From: JAXDBW01 sp034678405 | Lineage (GTDB): Bacteria > Patescibacteriota > Patescibacteriia > UBA10025 > JAHIVO01 | NCBI GenBank assembly: GCA_034678405.1 | Contig: JAXDBW010000067.1 | Coordinates: 1 to 13,665, forward strand | DNA length: 13,665 bases | Direction: 5' to 3' | Shown: piece by piece, positions 1 to 6,940 of the stretch | Layout of the letters: each line of letters starts with the position of its first letter | Position numbering within the stretch: the stretch's first letter is position 1 | The notes under the pieces: model-generated | Database searches by the model: none | What the model was told of the DNA's origin: nothing | Seen by the model: only the letters and a program-made list of their open reading frames with translations | Translations under genes and position numbers: made by a program

Positions 1-1
1 C

Positions 2-904
2 TACATTCGTCAGATTATTCGTTCATTTCAAGATAAACATATTCCCTGTATTGTTTCTGACAAAGAAGGAACGATTTGTCCAGCATATTTCAAGCATTTT
101 GCACGGTATATCAAGGAGACCTCCCCCTCCATCTCGGATTACATTTTTGTGTGGAGCCCTCGACAGAAATTATTCTGGGAACATGCAGGCACACCTCCGG
201 AAAAAATTCGCGTGATTGGTCAGCCTCGCTCTGATTTCTGGAAACAACCCAATCGCTGGATGAAGCGCAATCAGCTCGACATCCCAGGACTCCGTCAGGA
301 TAGTCAGGTACTCCTATTCTTTAGCTATGATCCCTGGAGCTACACTCCGGAATACATGGTGAAGAAAGGTGAGATGAACTGGGAGCAGCTCCGACATCAG
401 ACCGATGAAGTTGTTTATACCTTTGCCAGACAACATCCTGAAATTGATGTCATAATTAAAGTCCACCCCCAGCAGAGTGACATAGACTCGGTCCGAGAGT
501 CGATCAACTCTCAGAATCTTTCCAATCTTTTCTTGGTTACTGGGGTCGCCCTTTCAAATCAACTGATCATAAATGCTGATGTAGTTCTAGGATTTCAAAC
601 CACTGCATTAATTGAAAGTATGGTAACTGATAAGCCCATCATCTATACATATTGGGGTGACGCCCGAGAAAAATGGTCTGCTGATTTGATTCCATTTCAT
701 GAAAGCCCCGGCGTACATGTAGCACAGTCGCCAGAGAAGTTATTGGAGATGCTGAATGTGACATTTAAAGAATCGACTATTAGTCCAGCTGCTCGCGCTG
801 CGCGAGATGAATTCGTAGCGGAATACCTATCAATTGTAGACGGCAGATCAGCACAAAGAACATTCGGAGAAATCTCCCGAATTATTCACAACCATGCTTC
901 ATAG
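2..904 (+). CDS. Surface carbohydrate biosynthesis protein, GT-B-like (5' partial)
   Basis: The reading frame is open from base 2 to the TAG at 902-904 (about 300 codons). The GTG at 149 is an internal valine, because coding sense continues upstream without a stop, so the N-terminus lies outside the window. What remains resembles the C-terminal half of a GT-B-fold transferase of the kind found in capsule and LPS loci, related in layout to CDP-glycerol glycerophosphotransferases. The signs are an IGQPRSDFW segment (a 'name and return address' motif typical of this group), a VIIKVHPQQSD strand with the conserved His-Pro at about 464-469, and GFQTTALIES at 590-619, where Ser/Thr-x-x-x-Glu usually contacts the donor phosphate. 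There is no signal peptide in the visible part, so it is presumably cytoplasmic or peripheral. Its last 11 bases overlap the flippase gene, implying a shared transcript. The donor and acceptor cannot be told. It could instead be a phosphotransferase. Confidence 0.75.
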   Translation, partial: YIRQIIRSFQDKHIPCIVSDKEGTICPAYFKHFARYIKETSPSISDYIFVWSPRQKLFWEHAGTPPEKIRVIGQPRSDFWKQPNRWMKRNQLDIPGLRQDSQVLLFFSYDPWSYTPEYMVKKGEMNWEQLRHQTDEVVYTFARQHPEIDVIIKVHPQQSDIDSVRESINSQNLSNLFLVTGVALSNQLIINADVVLGFQTTALIESMVTDKPIIYTYWGDAREKWSADLIPFHESPGVHVAQSPEKLLEMLNVTFKESTISPAARAARDEFVAEYLSIVDGRSAQRTFGEISRIIHNHAS

Positions 905-2417
905 TCGACACCCCATATTTTCTAACACACTCTACAATCTGCTCAATACAGTGATTTCTTTTGTGGTGGCGTATGCCATGACTCCCGTGATCCTTAGTCG
1001 GTTAGGAAATGAAGACTACGGCATATGGGTCTTCTTAAGCATCTTCACAGTTACGGGATATTTTTCACTTTTAGATCTGGGGCTGCAGGGTGCGGCAACG
1101 AAGTATGTAGCAGAATTTTTAGGTGCAAAAGACAATGAACGACTCAGTCAAATAGTCTCAGCAACAATTCTCTTTTTCTTTATTGTTGGTGTCATAGGTG
1201 CTGCCATCGTACTCATTATTAATGCCTTTTTCCTAACCGACGTATTTAATCTACCCACCGATCAGATTGCAGTGGTTCGAATGCTCATTAATCTCATAGC
1301 CATCAGTTTTATCTTTCAGTTTCCCGCGCTGGGGTATTCAGCCATCATCCAAGGGGTGCAGCGATATGACTACCTTCGTGGGGTTACAATTTTGACAACA
1401 CTTCTCAGTAACGCAATTTTACTCTTCTATCTCAATGAAACAAACGGTATCGTGTTCATTACTATCGTCACAATAGTGACGGCAATCTTGGTAACTCTGT
1501 TGTATGCATACATTACAAAACGGCTACTCCCAACAATTTCTATACGTCTCAGACATATCAGCAAAGATACCTTTCGGCTTCTCTTCAATTTGTCATCTAA
1601 ATTGTTTGCCTCAAAAATCGTTGGCCTCATATTTAATAATACGGATAAATTGCTTATCGCCATATTCCTGACGGTTTCATTCCAGACTGATTATGACATT
1701 GTTAATAAATTACATATTATTTTATTGTCATTACTATCCATCGTTAATCAAGTAGTACTGCCTGCCAGCTCAGAATTCTCTGCTAAGCATGATACACACA
1801 CTTTACGCATACTATTGCTCCGCGCGACGAAGTACTCGGTAGGACTTGTGCTCCCCGCCTTAATCTTGCTTATGGCATACCCGACTGAAATGCTCATTGC
1901 GTGGGTGGGAGATGGATTTGCTCACCTGGCCCCCCTGGTTCGGCTGTACTCAAGTCATATCTTTTTGACTATGCTAGTTGGTGTAAGCTCGACGATGTTT
2001 GTCGGCATCAATAAAGTTGGAAAAGTACTCAAGGTATCCATTTTTGCTGCGGTACTCAATCTCGGAATCAGTGTTATAACCGTACCCTCTTTAAAAATAA
2101 CTGGCTTGATTCTAGCTACGGTTATCGCCTATAGTCTTTCTTCTCTCGCTTACATTTATATCGCCAATAAAACATTTATTATACCCCACTGGCATTTTTT
2201 CAAAGAAGTACTCTTTAGGCTTATCTCACCTAGTATTGGTGCACTGGCAGTCATGATTGCAGGACATGCAGCGCTTGATCTGACCTCATTCTGGAATATT
2301 GGAATTGTTGCAGCTCTTATGTATATCGTCTTCTTCGTTATGATGTATTTCTTTTCTCTCGGTAGTGATGAGAAAAGTACCCTCCGTTCATTAGTTCGTA
2401 AAACTACCAGCCCATAG
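894..2417 (+). CDS. Wzx-type polysaccharide flippase (MOP superfamily)
   Basis: This 507-residue protein is strongly hydrophobic throughout, with roughly 12-14 membrane helices, the usual size and layout for Wzx/PST flippases of the MOP superfamily (Polysacc_synt families). The N-terminal part carries family hallmarks: a first helix, then TPVILSRLGNEDYGIW, then LLDLGLQGAATKYVAEF near residues 57-75. Proteins of this type move undecaprenyl-diphosphate-linked repeat units from the inner to the outer face of the cytoplasmic membrane. The ATG at 894 sits inside the end of the preceding gene (11-nt overlap) and leads straight into the conserved N-terminus, which supports this start. No clear Shine-Dalgarno sequence precedes it, so translation may be coupled. 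A 5-nt gap separates it from the next transferase gene. The substrate cannot be predicted. The main alternative within the superfamily would be a MurJ-like lipid II flippase, which the surrounding glycan genes make less likely. Confidence 0.9.
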   Translation: MLHSRHPIFSNTLYNLLNTVISFVVAYAMTPVILSRLGNEDYGIWVFLSIFTVTGYFSLLDLGLQGAATKYVAEFLGAKDNERLSQIVSATILFFFIVGVIGAAIVLIINAFFLTDVFNLPTDQIAVVRMLINLIAISFIFQFPALGYSAIIQGVQRYDYLRGVTILTTLLSNAILLFYLNETNGIVFITIVTIVTAILVTLLYAYITKRLLPTISIRLRHISKDTFRLLFNLSSKLFASKIVGLIFNNTDKLLIAIFLTVSFQTDYDIVNKLHIILLSLLSIVNQVVLPASSEFSAKHDTHTLRILLLRATKYSVGLVLPALILLMAYPTEMLIAWVGDGFAHLAPLVRLYSSHIFLTMLVGVSSTMFVGINKVGKVLKVSIFAAVLNLGISVITVPSLKITGLILATVIAYSLSSLAYIYIANKTFIIPHWHFFKEVLFRLISPSIGALAVMIAGHAALDLTSFWNIGIVAALMYIVFFVMMYFFSLGSDEKSTLRSLVRKTTSP

Positions 2418-2422
2418 TATAT

Positions 2423-4120
2423 ATGTCTGATATAGCACATCGACTCATTAATTCCGCTTTAATAAAAAATAGAGTATTCCTCTATTGTAAGTTTTGGTTA
2501 GACCAGATTCTCCATCCTAATAAATTTATTTTCCAGGGGAAGAAAATAACTCCCACCGATCCTGATCAATTGCCCGGGACTGAGCGTAAACATATACTCT
2601 TCCCAACAATATATCACCTGGATCGTGGGTTGGCATGGCAAACTTCTATAGCCAAAGCGTGTGCAGTTCGAGGGCACCAAGTTACTTTCATGCCCCTCGA
2701 TTTTGAATTCCCAAGAAAAAATACTCTTTACTACGACGTTTACGATGGACGCTACGCGAGCGCTTATCAAAACTTATACAATCGTACGTTACTAAACAAT
2801 TTACGCCTGCCCAGTAAACCATACAGTGTATATGGATCAACTGCTTCTTTTGCTCAGTATCGCGATCAAGTTTCTAAACTCACCTATAAAGAGTGCTTAG
2901 CGTATACTTATCACGACTTGCCACTCGGCGATATGACCTATAACTCCGTCATGCACTATTACCGGCGCGGGGGCGCCACCTTTACTCAAGAAGAGATAGA
3001 GGGGTACCGTGACTACCTAGCAATCGGCATGATTCTTACTGACACCCTCGAGCATGCCCTGGATGAGCTACAACCTGACATCATTTTTACTCTTAATGGG
3101 AGCTTTATCGATAGCCGCATCCAACTAGCCCTCGCTACCAAACGCAACATTCGGGTAGTAACGTTTGAAGCAGGTTTTATGCTTAATTCCATCGTAATTG
3201 CTGAAAATGAGCCCACTATTACCTATCCCATGCAAAAATATCTGCCGAGAGAATATGCTACATATCGGCTATCACAATCTCAGCAACAAACACTCGACTC
3301 ATATCTGACCGAGCGAAGCCTCGGCCAAAATTGTGTACTTGACTACTACGGCAAGCCCGTCTTCGACCATGCGGCCATACGAAAGGAAATCGGCATCGAG
3401 CCAAATGTCATTCCTGATGTACTATTTACTAATCTACAGTGGGACTCAACGCAGCTAAATTCAGACATTGCATTTAAAAACCAAGTTAATTGGATTCTCC
3501 ACACTATTAATCTGTACAAGTCGCTCCCCAGTCGAACTTTGGTCATCCGCATACATCCTGCCGAAGTAAATCCCCCGGCCATCGAGAGCAAAGAAAAAAT
3601 ACTAGATACGATTATAGAGCATTACCCAGAATTACCACCAAATGTACACATTATTCCGCCGGAAAGTAAGATTAGCTCCTATCCTCTATCCGACCTCGCG
3701 AATCTCGTGCTGGTCTACGCTTCAACCGTTGGCTTAGAATCGGCTATCATGGGGAAAAGGGTGCTGGTAGCTGGTCGATCGCATTACCGTAGGGCAGGAT
3801 TTACTGCCAACATCACCAGTATTGATCAGTACGCCAGCTATGTACATAATCCAGACAGTATCCCATTTGATCAGATGTATGTGTCAGAGGCAAGGAAATA
3901 TGCGTATTTCTTCTTTTTTGGTTATATGATACCGTTATCTTCGGTAGTGAAAGAGCGCACCACAACTGAGGGCGGTGAACTTACAGCATTTAACTATCAT
4001 GACGAGGCGGAGTTAAAAAAAGGCAAACACTCTGATCTCGATTTCATTATTCAGATGATATTTGGTGCTAAAAGCTACACAGATCGTTTTACTGACATGA
4101 TGTCAAAAAAATATGAGTGA
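2423..4120 (+). CDS. Capsule-type polysaccharide biosynthesis GT-B transferase
   Basis: The product is a 565-residue soluble protein with two Rossmann-like halves. The N-terminal half begins near residue 57 with HILFPTIYHLDRG followed by AWQTSIAKACAVRGHQV, the classic opening of a GT-B acceptor domain, and includes a second strand LQPDIIFTLNG around 216-226. The C-terminal half carries LVIRIHPAEV (His378-Pro379), YASTVGLESA at about 432-441 and HYRRAGFT at 454-461. This trio is typical of capsule synthesis proteins (Capsule_synth-like, KpsC/KpsS-related) where the Ser-Thr-x-x-x-Glu segment binds the nucleotide-sugar phosphates. It likely adds a sugar or polyol phosphate to a lipid-linked glycan in the cytoplasm. 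It starts 5 nt after the flippase stop with no visible Shine-Dalgarno sequence, and overlaps the next gene by 8 nt. It shares its motif arrangement with the partial first gene, so the locus holds two distant relatives. The sugar specificity is unknown. Confidence 0.8.
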   Translation: MSDIAHRLINSALIKNRVFLYCKFWLDQILHPNKFIFQGKKITPTDPDQLPGTERKHILFPTIYHLDRGLAWQTSIAKACAVRGHQVTFMPLDFEFPRKNTLYYDVYDGRYASAYQNLYNRTLLNNLRLPSKPYSVYGSTASFAQYRDQVSKLTYKECLAYTYHDLPLGDMTYNSVMHYYRRGGATFTQEEIEGYRDYLAIGMILTDTLEHALDELQPDIIFTLNGSFIDSRIQLALATKRNIRVVTFEAGFMLNSIVIAENEPTITYPMQKYLPREYATYRLSQSQQQTLDSYLTERSLGQNCVLDYYGKPVFDHAAIRKEIGIEPNVIPDVLFTNLQWDSTQLNSDIAFKNQVNWILHTINLYKSLPSRTLVIRIHPAEVNPPAIESKEKILDTIIEHYPELPPNVHIIPPESKISSYPLSDLANLVLVYASTVGLESAIMGKRVLVAGRSHYRRAGFTANITSIDQYASYVHNPDSIPFDQMYVSEARKYAYFFFFGYMIPLSSVVKERTTTEGGELTAFNYHDEAELKKGKHSDLDFIIQMIFGAKSYTDRFTDMMSKKYE

Positions 4121-4943
4121 AAAAAAAGTTTGCATAATTGGTAACTCAGTTCCCCTACTCATTCAGCCTTTTCGGACAAATCACCAAGATCGCACGTACG
4201 GTGAGCTGCTAGAGAGGTCTGGGTGTCGTGTAATCCATGCGGAGAAGCAGTCCGCCGTAATAACTGATGTATATCAGTATCTCGAGGATGAGTGCATTCG
4301 GCACTATCCTGACTACGTTATCATACATTTTGGTATCGTCGAAGCAACATACCGTGCACGACCACGCTGGCTACAAAATATTTTTTCAATGAACGCCTGG
4401 AATAACTCTATAATAAACCGTTCCTACAATGGGCCAATCATGCGCGGCATATTATATGTAGCTAAGCAATCTTATAAGTCTCTCGAGCGCATCCTATATG
4501 CTAGTGGACTAAAGTGGCGCTGGGTGTCGCCACGGACTTTTCGATTTGCTTTGCACGATATAGTGAAGAAAATTTTCGCTGACACCCCTGTGCAGCGCAT
4601 TATTCTAGTAGGGATCACTGATATAGCTGACTGGGTAGAACAAAGAGCCCCAGGCACCCAGGTAAGCATAAATAAATATAACTTAATAATGAAAAAGTTG
4701 GCCGATGAATACCCGGCTATTCATTATTTCGACACAGCGTCCCAGATTAATAACAAAACACAAACCATAACCCCTGATGGTATTCATTTTACCGGAATCG
4801 GACACCAATTACTCTTTGAGGCTTTATACCCATTGCTAAGCCCAAAACGTAGTGATTACCAGGGATGGCAAAAAATAAACCAATACGAATCGCTATATAA
4901 TTTATATGCGCGTTGGAATAAACGGAAGGCATCTCACAAATAA
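4113..4943 (+). CDS. SGNH/GDSL hydrolase-like protein of glycan locus
   Basis: This 276-residue protein shows the SGNH plan: block I as VCIIGNSVP with Ser12 in the nucleophile position, a block-III-like strand YVIIHFGIVEA at 68-78, and block V as PDGIHFTGIGH with Asp222 and His225 completing the Ser-Asp-His triad. Block III is atypical: the usual Gly-x-Asn-Asp is Gly-Ile-Val-Glu, so the oxyanion-hole Asn is absent. Similar GIVD/GIVE variants are, from memory, seen in SGNH proteins of exopolysaccharide loci. There is no signal peptide, so it probably acts in the cytoplasm. SGNH proteins in such loci usually add or remove acetyl or other acyl groups on sugars, so O-acyl editing of the repeat unit is the best guess. 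Its start overlaps the preceding gene by 8 nt and its last 38 nt also encode the start of the GT4 gene, in another frame. The basic tail (YARWNKRKASHK) is encoded there. Confidence 0.75.
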   Translation: MSEKKVCIIGNSVPLLIQPFRTNHQDRTYGELLERSGCRVIHAEKQSAVITDVYQYLEDECIRHYPDYVIIHFGIVEATYRARPRWLQNIFSMNAWNNSIINRSYNGPIMRGILYVAKQSYKSLERILYASGLKWRWVSPRTFRFALHDIVKKIFADTPVQRIILVGITDIADWVEQRAPGTQVSINKYNLIMKKLADEYPAIHYFDTASQINNKTQTITPDGIHFTGIGHQLLFEALYPLLSPKRSDYQGWQKINQYESLYNLYARWNKRKASHK

Positions 4944-6063
4944 AAAAACCGGTGTAGGACAGTATCTGTCCCAACTTCTCAGCTACTGGACAGAAGATTC
5001 TCAGGGTTATCATTTTTTTCTTTTTCTTCCCTTCCCGAAGTCAGAACTATCTGAGCATTCGTTTCTTGACCACCCAAGTGTTGAAATTATTGAGGTGCCC
5101 AAAACACTACGTGGGCTCCGATATATGTGGTGGTACAATGTTACACTTCCTCGTCTCCTGGCAAGATATCAAGTATCTTCGTTCTTTTCTGCTGATTATT
5201 TTCTACCCATACGATTACCGTGTCCTGGATTTATGACAATACATGATGTCTCATACCTGGCACACCCAGAGTGGTTTTCACGGACGTATAGGTTAGTGTG
5301 CACCATCTTGTCAAAAAAACGAGCGCCTTACGCTCGGACTGTATTTACAGTATCTCAATACTCAAAAAATGAGATTTTAAAATATATCCCGTCTCTTAAT
5401 GCAAGTAGTATATGCATTACTCCCCTTGCTGTCGGGCCAGAATTCAGTCCTCTGACAGACCCCAACACTGCTCCCTCTGATATACTGGGTAGTCTCGGTA
5501 TTTCTGGGCCATATTTTCTATTTGTCGGAAAATTACTCAATCGCCGACACGTAGATACATTAATCCACGCTTTTACACAATTTCAGAAAAAATATCCCGC
5601 AACCGCTTTTCAGTTGGCGATCCGTGGCGAAAATGAATCGCATCCATATATAGATTTTTCTCATATTGTCCGAGGGGCAAATAACGCACTCTCACGTCGA
5701 GCGGTACTCCTTATACCAAGACGTACCGACGCCGAGCTCATAACACTGTACCAACATGCGTATGCGTTTTTCTATATATCCGACTATGAGGGATTCGGAC
5801 TGCCAGTGCTTGAAGCGATGGCATGCGGCATCCCTACTGTTACATCCCCAGTAACGTCTCTGCCAGAGGTAGCCGGTGATTCTGCACTCTTCATCACTCC
5901 ACACGATACCGCTACAATCGTAACAGCTATGAAAAAACTTACCGATCAACAGACGCATGCAACACTCCGTGCTAAGGGTCTAGAACGTGCGGCACACTTC
6001 AATTGGAGACATACTGCTGAGGTGACCTTAAACACTATTGCTGGAAAATATGCGGATGCATAG
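4906..6063 (+). CDS. Glycosyltransferase family 4 (GT-B)
   Basis: This 385-residue GT4 retaining glycosyltransferase should transfer a sugar from a nucleotide donor to a lipid-linked acceptor in the cytoplasm. The start at 4906 is supported by protein homology, because MRVGINGRHL followed by TGVGQYLSQLL is the family's usual first strand and glycine-rich loop. Further signs are TIHDVSYLAHPEWF at 111-124, the donor-domain opening YFLFVGKLLNRRHVDTL at 203-219, and the E-x7-E element EGFGLPVLEAMACGIP with Glu295 and Glu303, which binds the nucleotide sugar. The C-terminus continues with TSPVTSLPEVAGDSALF. The overall look is that of mannosyl- or rhamnosyltransferases in O-antigen loci, though specificity is not readable. 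The first 38 nt lie inside the SGNH gene in another frame, and no Shine-Dalgarno sequence is evident there. That implies translational coupling. Its stop overlaps the following GT2 start by 8 nt (or 14). Confidence 0.92.
   Translation: MRVGINGRHLTNKKTGVGQYLSQLLSYWTEDSQGYHFFLFLPFPKSELSEHSFLDHPSVEIIEVPKTLRGLRYMWWYNVTLPRLLARYQVSSFFSADYFLPIRLPCPGFMTIHDVSYLAHPEWFSRTYRLVCTILSKKRAPYARTVFTVSQYSKNEILKYIPSLNASSICITPLAVGPEFSPLTDPNTAPSDILGSLGISGPYFLFVGKLLNRRHVDTLIHAFTQFQKKYPATAFQLAIRGENESHPYIDFSHIVRGANNALSRRAVLLIPRRTDAELITLYQHAYAFFYISDYEGFGLPVLEAMACGIPTVTSPVTSLPEVAGDSALFITPHDTATIVTAMKKLTDQQTHATLRAKGLERAAHFNWRHTAEVTLNTIAGKYADA
6043..6047 (+). promoter_or_regulatory. Likely Shine-Dalgarno site for the GT2 gene
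   Basis: GGAAA lies 8 nt before the ATG at 6056 and only 2 nt before the in-frame ATG at 6050. The spacing favours 6056 as the start. The motif is short and lies inside the preceding GT4 coding region, so this is a modest signal. Confidence 0.35.
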
Positions 6064-6940
6064 AACGGTGGCTATCATAGTACTAAATTGGAATGGTGCA
6101 GACGATACCATTACCTGTGTGCAATCACTACAGCGTCTGACCTACCCCACAATACGCATCTATATTGTTGATAATCACTCATCGGGAGACGACGTGCTTC
6201 GATTTCGAGAGCAATTTGGAGATACGGTCACTATAGTTGAAAATTCTAATAACGAAGGCTACGCGGGCGGTAACAATCGAGGTCTCTCGTATGCACGAAA
6301 TGAACAAGACTATGACTATTACTGGATACTCAATAATGATACGCGAGTTATGCCTGATGCTTTATCCGCTATGGTCACCGTAGCTGAAACAGGCCACTGT
6401 GGCTTGGTGGGTTCGCATATTAATTACTGGGAATCAGAAGATACGTACTGTGAAATTGGTGGGCGCTACAATAAATGGACTGGCATTGACCGTCTTCATC
6501 ACAACCGATTACAAACAGAGCAGCTAGACTATATTTCGGGCTGCTCATTATTAATTTCACGGAAAGCCTACCAAGAAACCAAAGGGTTTGATAAACGTTT
6601 TTTTCTGTACAACGAAGAAGTTGACCTCTGTCTGCGCGCTCAGCAGCAGGGCATCCGATTAGGGAGAGCGTTTGATTCTCGAGTTGAACATCACTCCGCT
6701 AAAACAACTGGATATTTTTCAAACACTTATTTCTATTATTTCCTCAGAAACAAAATACTACTCTTCAAAAAACATAGTCGATGGTACCATTATCCCTCTT
6801 TCATACTTGCCTATCTTTTCTACTATTGTGCGGGAATGACGCTTCGATATACACTCAAAAATAAAAAATTTCCCGTGCATCTTCTTTACCGCGTTGCTCA
6901 TGATGTTTTTCATCAGCGCTGGTCTAAGCAGCGGGTATAA
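6056..6940 (+). CDS. Glycosyltransferase family 2, rhamnosyltransferase-like
   Basis: This GT-A inverting transferase of the WbbL/rhamnosyltransferase type is about 294 residues from the ATG at 6056. The opening AIIVLNWNG, VDNHSSGD (Asp39), NEGYAGGNNRG at 66-76, the metal-binding NND at 93-95 and FFLYNEEVDLC at 182-192 follow the family in order. Such enzymes add deoxyhexoses or related sugars to lipid-linked glycans on the cytoplasmic face. The C-terminus has an aromatic hydrophobic stretch (WYHYPSFILAYLFYYCAG) that may sit in the membrane, followed by a basic tail. An in-frame ATG lies at 6050 and a TTG at 6038. I prefer 6056 because a GGAAA motif sits 8 nt upstream, but 6050 is possible. 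It is the last gene of the rightward run, and its final 17 bp overlap the 3' end of the opposite-strand membrane protein gene. Specificity is unknown. Confidence 0.9.
   Translation: MHRTVAIIVLNWNGADDTITCVQSLQRLTYPTIRIYIVDNHSSGDDVLRFREQFGDTVTIVENSNNEGYAGGNNRGLSYARNEQDYDYYWILNNDTRVMPDALSAMVTVAETGHCGLVGSHINYWESEDTYCEIGGRYNKWTGIDRLHHNRLQTEQLDYISGCSLLISRKAYQETKGFDKRFFLYNEEVDLCLRAQQQGIRLGRAFDSRVEHHSAKTTGYFSNTYFYYFLRNKILLFKKHSRWYHYPSFILAYLFYYCAGMTLRYTLKNKKFPVHLLYRVAHDVFHQRWSKQRV

Noticed and set aside
149..151. GTG as the start of the first gene, giving a complete 251-residue protein
   Set aside because: The frame continues to the left edge with plausible protein sequence, so the gene is cut by the window.
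6917..6933. Short stem (CGCTG/CAGCG, 7-nt loop) at the convergent junction, as a possible bidirectional terminator
   Set aside because: The stem is only 5 bp and no T-run follows on either strand; it lies in coding sequence of both genes.
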